NCBI GenBank assembly: GCA_022747635.1
Contig: JAKTNV010000001.1
Location: forward strand, 42,794,446 to 42,858,445
Direction: 5' to 3'
From: Hetaerina americana
Lineage: Eukaryota; Arthropoda; Insecta; Odonata; Calopterygidae
Length of the DNA: 64,000 nt
The notes beneath the pieces are model-generated. The model made no database searches. It was given only the letters and a program-made list of their open reading frames with translations, and had not been told where the DNA came from. The translations under genes and the position numbers were made by a program. Numbering within the stretch: position 1 is the first letter of the stretch; every line of letters starts with the position of its first letter. Below are positions 48,420 through 58,875 of this stretch, piece after piece.

Positions 48420-48909
48420 TGCTATTTTATTTTCTCATTTTATAACAATTGTCGCAGATTGTACATGCATTAGTGATTCAAAAACTCTTTAGGGATCACA
48501 TTTAGCGGCTATGGCTTGCAAGAGTAAACTAGTGGTAAATAGTCGAATCGCCCTGATGCCAATTCTGTAACTCGGAATTGCACTGTTACCATCATTATCT
48601 TTCCTTATCGAGATAAACCGTAAAAAATGCACACGGGCAACCCATAATAAGACTGTTAATTATAGGTTTCTAATTCTGTGAGGTTTGGCTCCTGACAATG
48701 TTTTCTTAGCGTCTGTGCATACTCTATTGGTAGAATATTCTGCTGCATGACAGCATGAGATCAATGATAGCTCTGTTTGAATTTTATCGGTCAAAAGTTG
48801 ATTAAAATATTTTTGTTTAATATTTAAAACCCGTTAATATTGCTAATCTATCAATCTTAATAAAAGTATCACTCCCATAGCACACAGACTTCTGTCTCTA
48901 ACACCAATC
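48420..48909. other. AT-rich DNA, no gene seen
   Basis: No recognisable gene or repeat. Confidence 0.45.
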
Positions 48910-48921
48910 CATTCATTTCAT

Positions 48922-49052
48922 GAATTCTATGGTCTCGGGCTCAACTTTGTGGAGGTTCATGTTCAGGTACCTGATGAGGACGCCGATGCGTTGAAACCGG
49001 TAGTACGAATAAAAATTGTATGGAAGTTACAAAGTATTTTCATTCAAACGAA
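48922..49052 (+). mobile_element. Short 131-bp element with hammerhead-like motif
   Basis: Flanked by CATTCATTTCAT at 48910-48921 and 49053-49064, a 12-bp candidate target-site duplication. It contains one hammerhead-like motif (48967-49006), followed by GAATAAAAATTGTATGGAAG. That tail resembles the sequence after the motif in the 61.6-kb insertion (TAAATAAAAATATTTTTATC). It encodes no protein. The likely origin is a solo, 5'-truncated Penelope-like terminal repeat. The duplication is low-complexity, so its support is moderate. Confidence 0.6.
48967..49006 (+). ncRNA. Hammerhead-ribozyme-like motif
   Basis: Stem I GTAC (48967-48970), core CTGATGA (48971-48977), extra base G (48978), stem II GACGC / GCGTT (48979-48983 with 48988-48992, one G-T pair), core GAAAC (48993-48997), triplet GTA (49000-49002) and stem I partner GTAC (49003-49006). 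It has the same layout as the motifs at 34.1, 34.5, 57.3 and 61.7 kb with different paired bases. The extra base after the first core departs from the canonical hammerhead. Confidence 0.65.
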
Positions 49053-49064
49053 CATTCATTTCAT

Positions 49065-49265
49065 CCCAATCTAAAGCCTACATTTCCCTTAGCTAATAAC
49101 TGAAATTACTTGCCTTACTTAATATCTTAATCCAGCAATCATATAATCACATAGCGTACTCTTGCATCGGGATGATTCTACATATTTTCACTCGAAAAAT
49201 AAATAGAATTTCCCTATAACACATAAAAAAATAAAACATATCACGTTTTATCTGCCGGTAATACG
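49065..49265. other. AT-rich spacer before mariner relic
   Basis: No recognisable feature. Confidence 0.4.
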
Positions 49266-49267
49266 TA

Positions 49268-50558
49268 CGAGGGTTGCTATTTATATTTTCAGCCAAATAA
49301 TTAAATGTAATTTATTATTGAAAATGGCTTAATAGTTTTTCGAAGTATTCTCCATGATAATCCTTACACCTTTACACTAGAACCAATTTTCGTAACACTT
49401 TTTCAACTCTTATTGAGGTCCCTCCAAAACATGGTTCTTGAATGCATCAACGGCTTCTTTAGGCGCCGAAAAACGTTGGCAACGCAATTTTTCTTGATAA
49501 AAGGAAGTAAAAAGAAGTCATTTGGTGTTTAATTAGGGCTTTACGGAGGATAACCCATCAATTCGACGTTTTGGCCAGTCAAATAGGTAGTTGTTTCAGC
49601 CGATCTGTGAGAGCTTGCATTTTCAAGATGAATAATGATCCTTCGTTGCCGTTTCTTTTTCCGTATTTCACCAAGCACTTCTAGCAAAAAAATGCTCGTG
49701 TACCATTCAGAATTCACGGCTCTACGTTGCTTAAACGGTAAGGTTGCCACATGTTCAATCATTCCGAAGAAACAAGCGATCATTTGCTTCGATTTGCTTC
49801 GTGCACGAATCACTTTTGTTGGAATTGGCTCGCCTTGGAAGGCCCATACATTGAATTGCTCTTTTGTTTCGGACTAATACGCATAGATCCTAGATTGGTC
49901 CCCTGCATGGGTGTTATACGGCACAGCTTTTGATTAACCGTGATTGTATTTCTAGAGCATTTCTTTGCACCAATGGACATGAGCATCTCTTTTAGCTTTT
50001 GTTAAATTATGCGGCATCCAACACGAACACATGTTTTTCACAGCTACATTTTCTTGCAATATCTTATTGATGCTCATCGTAATAATCCCCAAGGATGCCT
50101 TAATCTCACGATAAGTTACATGACGATCTTCCGTTACTAGTTCTCGCACAGCATCAATGTGGTCTGGCACAACCACTGATTTTGGACGACCTTCACGATT
50201 TTCGTCGCAGAGCGAACGGCGGTCATGATGGAATTCGTTACACCAGCGTTTCACAGTGGCAAAGGATGGAGCTTCATCGCCAAAAGAGGAAGTAAGTTGA
50301 TTAATGCATTTATGTCTTGATAATCCACGTAGAAAGTCGTCAAAAAGTATCGCACGAAAGTTTTCACGAGCTAACTCCATTTTTTTGCTGACACAAAATT
50401 GTCGTCACTGAAAACAGCACAAGTTATGATCAAATGACAAATGACAAATTGTTTGAAGAAAGTTAGCGTTAAAAAGGTCAAACTTTCAGATTGAAACTTC
50501 AGATAACGCCTAAAGCACTTAGTGTGGTCAAGGTTCAAAATATAAATAGCAAGCCTTG
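49268..50558 (-). mobile_element. Older mariner of a second family, full-length but decayed
   Basis: A 1291-bp element between TA dinucleotides (49266-49267 and 50559-50560). The terminal inverted repeats share TTGCTATTTATATTTT and match at 23 of 27 positions (49268-49294 against the complement of 50532-50558). These termini are unlike the CTACCTTGATC ends of the 35- and 59-kb copies, so this is another mariner family. Its transposase (next entry) is broken by several stops. Confidence 0.9.
49420..50380 (-). pseudogene. Decayed mariner transposase (second family)
   Basis: Start ATG at 50380. The N-terminal part is open to 49952: residues about 12-60 form the first helix-turn-helix region (DDFLRGLSRHKCINQL ... 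VKRWCNEF), then EGRPKSVV, then HVTYREIKASLGI, then the linker WMPHNLTKAKRDAH (WVPHELT motif). After a stop, GDQSRIYAY holds the first catalytic Asp. Further on is HLENASSH, where relatives have HHDNASSH, so the second catalytic Asp is Glu. The third motif is interrupted by stops, although the final Asp (TPND) is still readable. It contains at least four stops and is non-functional. Confidence 0.9.
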
Positions 50559-50559
50559 T

Positions 50560-52555
50560 ATTGCTATTTTTGTCAAACTGAAACAAGGCCTCATAGAAAA
50601 TCAGGCTTCTTAAAAAAACAGCTCGTCCACTTTCGTTTCCATTCGAGAGCACCCTGATTCATCCTCCGTGTTGCTTCCTCTGTCTCACATGCTCTGTAAA
50701 AGGAGTGAACACAACTGTTAGAGAACCCTTATACAAAAATTACGAAGTGATTTACTAATGCGTCAATTTCCTACTTGGCAAGGTCGATTTACGCACAGAT
50801 TTGACGTGGTGACGTGATAGTAAGTGGATCTTTCACAAATATCACTCAATGAAATAAATCTAGAGAGAGCGCCTGATTTAAAAAGGAATTAACGAGTCAG
50901 TGCATTGTAAATTATGTGTCGCGGACGTTTTTTATTTAAAATACATGGTGAGGGATGTGGCTGATACAGCAGTGTTGCGGGGACTGTTTATGTTTATTTG
51001 CGTTTCCATCGAAACAGGAAAACGATAATGCAAAGAAACAGCAAGGCTAAAGGCAATGAAAAGCAAGGCAAGAATGATTTATCCGTGGAATAGTAATAGA
51101 CTCGAATGAGCTCGTAGCCTCGGCTAACCTTATTCTCTCAAAAGAAGTGAGTTCATAAATTTTGTTTATATTTTACTCAAATCTATTCGCTATAACGGGT
51201 GTAAGATTTTGTTAATACTTAACCGTAGCTTTAATATACAGGTTTTCAATTAAAAGTTTGTGCGAAACTAGAGTTGAATTAATCCAGATAACTATTTAAA
51301 AAACGTTTGGTGCTTGAATATTAATCGAAATTCCTCGATTCAAAAGACTACAATTATGTACTTTACAAACCGGCAGACCCTAGCCCTCTCTAAAGTACAA
51401 GTATCAGAGAGCATAGGGAATGCCACCATGATCCTAGGCTTGATAAGGGGAAAATCCTGACAATCACCTCCAAGTGACAAAGAAGTGATAAAGAGAGGCA
51501 ACATTCATGTGAAAGTAGTAATTGACAATCTCATGGACTGAGTGAATCCCAGAATAAGGTAACACAACCAAGAAGAGTCAACGACCTCCTTGGAGGACGG
51601 AAGAGTTGTAAGAAGAAGGACACCCACCTGTCCTTGAAATGAGAAATTGCGGCTAGAGGCAGAAGAGTCTCTATGACCAATGACGTAAGATGAAGAAGGC
51701 AAGAGGAGACCACTCTAAGACCACCTTACGAATAAGATTTCCCTAGTATGATGAGCTGTATGATGGACATCTGGAGGGAAATAAAAACCAGAAGGATAAG
51801 ACTAAAAGGACGTGTCCTACGCTATAATAATTTGGTTAAGACAATGTTGGAGGGAATTTCAGAGGTAAAGAGATGTCAATTAAGGCCCCGCCATAGGCGT
51901 AACCGATTATAAGAATTGAAAAGAAGGGCAGGAAATGGAGTTTGCTCTTAGACTCCTTCAGACCAATTTAATAATTGAGCGCCTAAGATGAAAAAGAACA
52001 TAGCGCTCATTCTTTATTAGATATAGACAGCCAGATCTAAAGCTTTTCAATTCAAAAAACGAATCATAATAATCGGTGAATAATTGAATGTCTAAGAACT
52101 CATTGGAACACGAAAAGTTCTCAAATTCGTCTACCTGCGCGTTGCGTTCACACTCTCCTACGCGAAACTCTATAAATCAAAGTTTCAACTCACCAACTAG
52201 AGTAAATATTATTCTGGACTTATTAGCAACAAAAACTTGCCATAATGTCTTAAATATAGAAACTGTTAAAGGGATTAGATTTAGCATGGTATAATGCACA
52301 CATCATGTATGCATGCCTATACAAGTTGATATATACATATCGGAACTAATATGCACTTGTATATGTTTGCATATGTTGTTTAGTTCCACGCTTTTGCTTC
52401 TAACGAATAGCTTAAGTGTAAATACTGATCTTGAGCAAATTTTAGGAAATTATTACCATACGCATAAGATTGAAGTCCTTAGATTCCGTTCAAAAACTAC
52501 CAATAAAATTTAAACACCTTAAATTAACATTATAAAACATGATTATTGTCAATGA
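50560..52555. other. AT-rich DNA, no gene seen
   Basis: No recognisable gene or repeat. 51390-51960 is purine-rich on the + strand and could hide an old coding relic, but I can read no motif. Confidence 0.45.
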
Positions 52556-52559
52556 TATT

Positions 52560-53365
52560 CTACCGTTTAAGGTAATTTTTGGGTAGACACAGATAAAAGA
52601 TACGTTTATTTTTCCGCTCCTAACAAAACAAAACATGTGGAAACATTATCCAAGTGCAATTCAAAAATTAAAGATATTAAAATCTTCAAACAAAACTATA
52701 AAAACTATAACAGGCAAATTATTGATAAGAATAAATAAGCCATGGATTTCAGACAAGATGACTCGGAAGATAGACGAAAGAAATAAATGGAATAAATAAA
52801 AACTCAGGATATGGTAGATAGACGTAACAAAGTTTGAGCAAACAACTGAAGCGGGAAAGTAAGAAAATGACGAACGAAAGCGTAGTAGAAGACGCAATAT
52901 GAGAATGTGGAAATTTTACAAAGAAAGGGTGAAATTGATGCGATGCACAGGAAATTGAAAGCACTGTCAGGAGGTACCATGAGAAGAAAAAATTCGTACA
53001 AACAGTCAACGATGAGTCAGGGAAATTATTAAATGAATCAGAAACGTTTCAAGAGAAGTGGAGAGAATACATACAAGATCTATACGCTAAAGATATGGCC
53101 AGCAATTTTAGACATAGAAATAGACATAACGTAGCTGGGAACATTATAGGTCCAGGCATACTTGATTGCAAGATAGAAAGGTAATAAGGAATTTAAATAA
53201 AATATGGCCGCGGAGTTAGATAACATTACCGCAACTACTTAAAATTTTAGTAAAACTTGGAAGGAATATTTATAATAAGCTACTTTTTAGTAGTTATGTG
53301 GGATAAATTAAGCTGGAAGCTTTCGTTATATCAAAATTAGTTCCCATCCAAAAAATAATATACTA
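52560..53365. mobile_element. LINE family A copy with internal inversion
   Basis: The left part (52560-about 52650) is the family A 3' end on the minus strand: GTCTACCCAAAAATTACCTT then AAACGGTAGAATA, preceded by TTGTTAGGAG as at 62.65 kb. The right part (about 52660-53365) is on the plus strand and matches the pre-RT region at 60.53-61.19 kb: AGCCATGGATTTCAGACAAG (52738 onward), GAAGACGCAATATGAG, ATAGGTCCAGGCATACTTGA (near 53147), GCCGCGGAGTTAGATAACAT and TTAGTTCCCATCCAAAAA. An upstream segment inverted next to a short 3' end is the hallmark of twin-primed LINE insertion. Confidence 0.75.
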
Positions 53366-53715
53366 AGTGGAATTTTTGTACCTACATGCAAACTCGTAAA
53401 AGCTGTTAAGTAAAAAAAAGATGTCAGATCTAAATTTCCACCGTCATGCTCAGAGGTCTTAAAATCAACCGAGAAACATCATATGCAGTGAATTCCTGTG
53501 AGGACGGGACGATAGACAGGACGATATTATATCCCCAGGGTGATTGAAAAATAAACAACCTTTTGGCGATCTATATCTTTTGTAACGGTTATCCGCCTGA
53601 GAATGGCGATCGATGCCCTCGACACCTTTGCAAAATTACTATTATTATTATGACTTTTGGCAAACATCTGGTGAATTTTCCATTTGATCATTCATAAGTT
53701 TCCTTGGTCATTTGT
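53366..53715. other. AT-rich DNA, no gene seen
   Basis: No recognisable feature apart from a short (ATT)n near 53638-53650. Confidence 0.4.
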
Positions 53716-53719
53716 TTCC

Positions 53720-54370
53720 ACATTTCGTCATCCAACAAAACGCTTTACTACTCGCTCTACCTTCGAATGCTTTTTCCTTGACCTCACTTCCACAACTAGT
53801 TTTTCCTTCTCACTCTGCAAAAGGTAAAATAGAGGAGGTTGGCTGCCCTCTCCCGATTTGCGCCAACTGTTCTTATCTCCATCTCGTACCCCCGTTCCCA
53901 ACCGTCTAACTTCCCCCGCCACAACATCTCCAACCTTCGCCCATTTCCATTCTCCATCCCTCCACTCTTCGACCGCCTTCCTTCTCTTCTGGGAATGCTT
54001 TTTGTTTGGGCCCTTTGACGCAAAAGCCTCCCATGACGCCATTCCGAAGACCCCCTTTACCCTTCTCCTCCGCCTCCTCCTTCCCGTGACCCTCCACCAC
54101 GCCCACCCCCTCATCTCCCTCATGACCCGCCCGAGAATATATTCACCGCCGCAATATGAGGGCGCGGCGGGCTCTGTTCCTCCGCGTCCCGCATTTGTTT
54201 TTCTTCCCCGAATATTCGAGATATCCAAAGGAAAATCATACGGCCCACACGTATCCACCTCTTCAAGTTCTCACAGAAAGAAAGAGAAAACTCTAAAAAA
54301 AGCCACACCGTTAGACATCTTGGGAGGCCGCATTTTAAATCCATGGGTCATGCGAGAGTGATGGAACTTG
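53720..54370. other. G+C-rich block 12, pyrimidine-rich
   Basis: A long C/T-rich + strand tract (53880-54120 especially). ORFs of 167 codons (+, 53858-54361) and 176 codons (-, 53728-54258) cover the same bases, low-complexity and without a domain. Such a pair is expected by chance in skewed DNA. No gene is called. Confidence 0.4.
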
Positions 54371-57280
54371 TCCTATCTGCATTTTAAAGTTTTCTCGCTC
54401 CGTTCACTAGCTTCATCACAAGCATTTTGAGAGAAGTACGTTGAAACGGGATCGAGACGAAATGAAATTGTATATAGTATTTGCAGATATCTCAATGAAA
54501 ACTTTTAAAAAAAGTTAGGTAAAACTTAGGAACTCTCCTGTCTACAGCAGCAAGGTGTCACACTAATGTATGTATAGCTTCCTGGATTCATCGTCCTTTG
54601 GTCATTTTCATTCTTGGAACTTTCACTCCCACGAGCTCAATTTTCCCATACCAATGAGAGCATAAATGCATGCCTCACTTAATTGATGTCAAGTATTTAT
54701 GGGTGTTAAACCAGGTGAACGGAGAAAACGGTTGACCATACTGTTCTCGTACATTACGACGCCATTATAAATGTTAAAAACATTTCTCCATTTAGCGGCA
54801 GTGATACAAGCCCTTTACACCATACGCTGCATTAAAACTTATTGTAATGGAGATTTTGTAATTAAAGATTTTCAATTATTATCGGGCATATAAAGGAAAA
54901 ATCTAAAAAAAACCACTTACTCTCTGAAAGAAAATATTTTTCCTGCTTTACACTACCTAGCGTAAAGCCGTCAACCCCTATATATCGTAGGCATCATTCC
55001 ATGACTTTCAAAAAGCAAGAGGGAAGGGATATTATTTTATTACTCTTTTCTATGTCATGATAATGAAATAGATTTATTCACCCATAAACTGTGTTGATTT
55101 TTCCATGAATGTCACCACACCCAAGCCATCCACAATTAATGGATGGGATGAGGCTTTATTGTAATACTTTTCCCTACGTAATATTTTTCTGTTAAATAAT
55201 CAACCCATAAGACTTATTTTTCTAAATTATTTCAATAGTGGCATACAGCAAACATTTTTAAAGCCTGAAAATTTTCATCTGATATACATTTTAGTTTCTG
55301 AAGTTATAAATCCCACCAATGCAGGGAGAAAACCAGAAAGTAAGAGTTTTTGTATCAAATCCGATGTGCCAAAACTAGCTGGTGTTTTTACGTCAGTAAG
55401 AGTGCATTCATTTATCACACTTCTAGTGAACTATTGAGGTGGTTTAGGCCGGTAATATAACGTTAATTCATCCTCTCAGGAACATGATTTACTGAAGGAG
55501 TACACTCAACAAGAGTAAACGCATGTTCAACGAAGGTTCTAACGGTCATTCATGTCTTAAAACTCCATACACCAGTCAAGAAGTACGGGATTCCTGACGC
55601 ACTTGAACGACTCCGTCTCGAGGTACTCATTCAATATATATAAGTGCTTTTTTAAAAAAACCTGGTGATAAAATTTCCGACGAGTCATGAAATCTAAAAT
55701 GTAAATTTGCGTCGCCTCTATTCATAAGAAATGGTATCACTATGCAAGGGAATAGATATTCCTTGAATTTGGTATAAGTAAAAGCTAATCAGATATCGAA
55801 TCAGTTATTGAATGAGCTGGTGCAAGACATACGTATAATCAAAATAATTTTAGGCAATCTACAAGAATATTTGAAAGAGCAAACTATCAAATCATGAGTA
55901 ATATTTTTTCTCCGTAACTTAACTCTGTAGCAGCTTCACATTGAATTGGCCTATTTGCATGCTTGTTGGAAATAATTTATGTCGCGTAAGTTCCTCCTCG
56001 CGAAATCAATCACAATCTTTCAACATGCTTTAGAAAGGTGATGCCATTTCCTATTTGTCAAAGAATTTTCCTCATATAATATATATGTAAGGTAATTTAA
56101 GGTAATGGGTTTTTCCATGAAAAATATGGGAAACTACATGATCAAAATATAATGATATGCCTTCGATATCTGGAATGTACTTATGCAAGATTAAGATATC
56201 AAATACCCTGGTTTCTTTTCCACCATTAATGAACTATGAAACTCTTTTAGTAGAAAGCTCTTCAGCTAAAAACTGAATTTTAACATTGAGATGTGAAGTC
56301 TAATGCAATTATGATAAATCCAAAGATTTACTATACACACAAATATAAATTGTCTACCTAATGTTTTAGGTATTTATCATTATTAAGTAATAACTGATTA
56401 AAATTTATCCTGCAGATATTATATTCTGAGATTGCGCTGGGCGAGCATGTAAATACTTCATTTCAATCACTCTACCAAATTTAAAACTCTTAGAAAAACC
56501 TTATTGCATACCTTAAAAATGTTTCATTTCTTCTTTCCGGACTGAGTAATGCAGGGAAGACATAGCTACTTATTTTGAGGGTAAATTATTTCCATACGTA
56601 ACTTCTTGCAAAAGAATGTATCCCACAGATAAAAAGCTACACTTCTCCTCGCCAATGAAATTCTTATGACATCTTTCTCCGTATTCAATCAGCATGGATT
56701 TAGGTGACTCAAACGTTCACAAGGCTTTTGAATCTCCCTCAATACTTGTATGTAAAAGAGGCAAATAGCATCGTAACTATCAAAATATTTTCCCTGAGCC
56801 TTGAGGACGAATTTTTGTCGGCTCTGGTAAAGAACGGAAGGGGAGGCATATAGAGTGCAGAAATGCTATTCAATCGGAACATATTGCAGGAATTGGCGAT
56901 TTGTAAATTCCATTTCTTTTCCAACCCCAACCAAAAAGGAAGGAAGGTTCACTTTCCTCGATAAGATAGCATTTCCAAAAGCGCTTTGAAAGAAGAAGGA
57001 TCGTAAATAGTTGCAGATGAGTTTCCTTTTCAAATATATTTTAGTCTTTCTTCCCCCATCCTTAATACAACCTTTTCCCAACCAACTTTCATGTTTCCCG
57101 TTAAATTATCCTACCAATAACAGCAGTATTAAAATATCTAAATATAAGATTAGATACCCTTATTATATTAGATAGAGCAAATTTAGAAAGTTAAGGGTAG
57201 GTTCCTCTTCTCTTGAAATACCACCTTGCCAATACGGGCACAGTAAGCTATATCCTGTCATATTAAACAATAATTTAGCT
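54370..57280. other. AT-rich DNA, no gene seen
   Basis: No recognisable gene, RNA or repeat family. Confidence 0.5.
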
Positions 57281-57324
57281 TTCAAGAAGTTCTCTCGGGT
57301 TTCCCACCGGGTCAGATTGCAGTA

Positions 57325-57367
57325 CACCGACGTTCTGATGGCTGACTCTGCCATCGTCTTCAGGGTG
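57325..57367 (-). ncRNA. Hammerhead-ribozyme-like motif, 3' part of Penelope-like element
   Basis: Minus strand: stem I CACC, core CTGAAGA, extra C, stem II GATGGC / GCCATC (6 bp) with loop AGAGTCA, then A, core GAAC (one A short of GAAAC), triplet GTC and stem I partner GGTG. Stem I here is CACC/GGTG; in the other copies it is TTAC/GTAA, GTAC/GTAC or GAC/GTC, so the pairing is kept while the bases change. The changed GAAAC core suggests this copy is not active. Confidence 0.6.
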
Positions 57368-57454
57368 AAGTTCAGAGCATGAAAAAGGCCAGGTATTTAT
57401 ATTCTCCGCCAAGGCTCAGGTGTGCCCTGATTGGTCGGAAGCGTTAATGTGCTC

Positions 57455-57757
57455 CGTCTTTAACACTGGCTTCCAGGTGTTACTGACTTGGAAGCCGTTG
57501 TCTCTGTTGAAATTGTTGGTGTCTAGTCGGATTTGTACGGCTTCTTTCACCACGCGATCCCAGTAGCCGTTGGCGTGGCATAGCCTCTTTGTACCGGTAA
57601 AGTTGATTCTGCGGTGGTTATTGAGGCAATGTTCGGCCGCAGATTTCGCTGGGTAGAATAACTTGATTCACCTCCAGTGTTCCTTTTGGCGTGTTTCTAT
57701 GGTAAGGCCGGTCTCCCTAATGTATGCTTGGCCGCACTTGCAAGGAATCCGGTACAC
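57455..57757 (-). pseudogene. GIY-YIG endonuclease of Penelope-like element
   Basis: Starts VYRIPCKCGQAYIRETG. The first strand motif (GIY, here VY after a changed codon) and the second (YIG, here YIR) are recognisable, with the Gly of YIG changed to Arg. A Cys-x-Cys pair typical of Penelope GIY-YIG domains is present. Then come TIETRQKEH (Arg and His positions), one in-frame TGA, AAEHCLNNHRRINF, YWDRVVKEAVQI (Glu at the metal-binding position) and NFNRDNGFQ (Asn). Apart from the TGA the frame is open to about 57455. The enzyme would nick target DNA for integration. The YIG change and the stop make it inactive. Confidence 0.85.
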
Positions 57758-57950
57758 TCCCCAGGTCTTCAATCAGTAGTTTGTGGATAGTTTCTACCTT
57801 TTACTTCCTTAATATCCTTGAGGCTTTATTAGAAATCGTAGAGCCAAACGAGATGCAGGCTCTGGCAACAGGATTTTCTGCCTCTTCTTTCCTATCTCCA
57901 GGTTTTGTGAAGGTCCTTTTAAGGACCATATTGATTTCCCGGGTCCCATA

Positions 57951-58140
57951 CTAATTCTGGTAGATCGTCTTCCTTAGGTGATGTATTTCCGCCTCCAGGT
58001 ACTCTTGGTCCGAAACTGAAGTAGCTCGGTGGACGAGTATAGAAATCACTCCTCTCTTTTGTGCGGTATGATAATGACTTCTCCCGTTCAGGTATAGGTC
58101 AGTGTGGGTCGGTTTCCGGTGGACACCTGCAGCTCCTCCC
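57951..58140 (-). pseudogene. Penelope-like reverse transcriptase, C-terminal piece
   Basis: Reads VHRKPTHTDLYLNGRSHYHT then QKRGVISILVHRA and EAEIHHLRKTIYQN before a stop. The pattern RKPTHTDxYL...SxH...QKxGV...L..RA.....E...E...L...L..N is the highly recognisable stretch near the end of Penelope-type reverse transcriptases. The catalytic part of the enzyme would lie further right, where a SINE fragment begins instead (58146), so the copy is truncated there. Confidence 0.85.
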
Positions 58141-58145
58141 AAGCT

Positions 58146-58310
58146 ATGTGATTTTCGGGTACCAGATATTCCTGGGAAACCATAACCGGAACAGGGATCG
58201 AACCGTCCACCCAACCCAGGTGTGTGAATTTCACACGCCGTCGGGCTTAGTACTGGGTGAACTACCATCACCTTCCAAACCGATCTTCGGGTTGAAAACT
58301 GTATTTATCG

Positions 58311-58313
<3 letters not shown>
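58146..58313 (+). repeat. SINE body fragment next to Penelope-like element
   Basis: Shares ATGTGATTTTCGGGTACCAG (58147-58166), CCTGGGAAACCATAACCGG (58171-58189), TTTCACACGCCGTCGGGCTT (58229-58248), AGTACTGGGTGAACTACCAT and ACTGTATTTATCG with the other SINE copies. The tRNA head is missing. It abuts the truncated 5' end of the minus-strand Penelope-like element and runs into a (TA)n repeat that may have grown from its 3' tail. Confidence 0.75.

Positions 58314-58349
<36 letters not shown>
58314..58349. repeat. (TA)n microsatellite
   Basis: About 18 uninterrupted TA units at the 3' end of the SINE fragment. Confidence 0.95.
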
Positions 58350-58352
<3 letters not shown>

Positions 58353-58359
58353 GTCCAAC

Positions 58360-58470
58360 CAAAAGCCCCCAAAAGTCCCCTCCAACCCCTTGTCCATTTC
58401 ATCTTCGTCCCTTACCTCGGCTCCCCTCACCCTTCCCCCCGCGCCGTGGAGACGTAAAAACAAGATATGT
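58360..58470. other. Small G+C-rich, pyrimidine-rich block
   Basis: C-rich tract (CCCAAAAGTCCCCTCCAACC near 58368-58388; CACCCTTCCCCCCGCGCCGT near 58428-58447) between two (TA)n repeats. No gene. Confidence 0.4.
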
Positions 58471-58511
58471 GAGGACCCTTTCTTTGCGTTTCTACATTTA
58501 AAAATCTCTAT

Positions 58512-58526
58512 CAGTGTGTATGTGTG

Positions 58527-58599
<73 letters not shown>
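58512..58599. repeat. (GT)n(TA)n microsatellite
   Basis: A short GT-rich run at 58514-58527, then a long TA repeat to 58599, longer than the one at 58314. Confidence 0.95.
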
Positions 58600-58873
58600 T
58601 GGGTAACTCTGACAGTCGTCTCTATAGCGGCAGGGGAAGATAAGTAGTGAAGCGGTGAATTGTTTAGGAGCAAAAAGTTGAAATATTTGTTGAAGAAGAA
58701 GGTAATTATTTACTAATAAGAGCAATATTTAGATCTTCCAAACTAATAAATTCAATTTTCGAAACTATTTAATCGAAAATAACAATAGTCTTCGATTCAG
58801 ATGCTGTGTAATTCTATTAACGTTTTGGAAAAAGTGGAATAAGAATTTTTTGAAATGACAAGTATTTCATACA
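58600..58873. other. AT-rich DNA between microsatellite and mariner
   Basis: No recognisable feature. Confidence 0.4.
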
Positions 58874-58875
58874 TA

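Larger units (their letters stand above)
57285..58145 (-). mobile_element. Penelope-like element, 5'-truncated
   Basis: Minus-strand remnant of a Penelope-like retroelement. From 5' (right) to 3' (left): the end of the reverse transcriptase (57951-58140), a degraded linker (57760-57950, with VLKRTFTKPGD and NKASRILRK readable), the GIY-YIG endonuclease (57455-57757), and a 3' region with a hammerhead-like motif (57325-57367) and GGTGGGAAACCCGAGAGAAC. Penelope-like elements are a retroelement class of their own in which the reverse transcriptase is fused to a GIY-YIG nuclease. Its GIY-YIG domain differs from that of the 34-kb copy, so at least two families are present. The exact 3' end and target duplication were not found. 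Confidence 0.85.

Noticed and set aside
48191..48445. ORF with a long Tyr-Ile repeat; similar ones at 58350-58725
   Set aside because: These are translations of (TA)n microsatellites.
53728..54361. Overlapping 167-codon (+) and 176-codon (-) ORFs
   Set aside because: They are antisense to each other over the same low-complexity C/T-rich tract and neither resembles a family.
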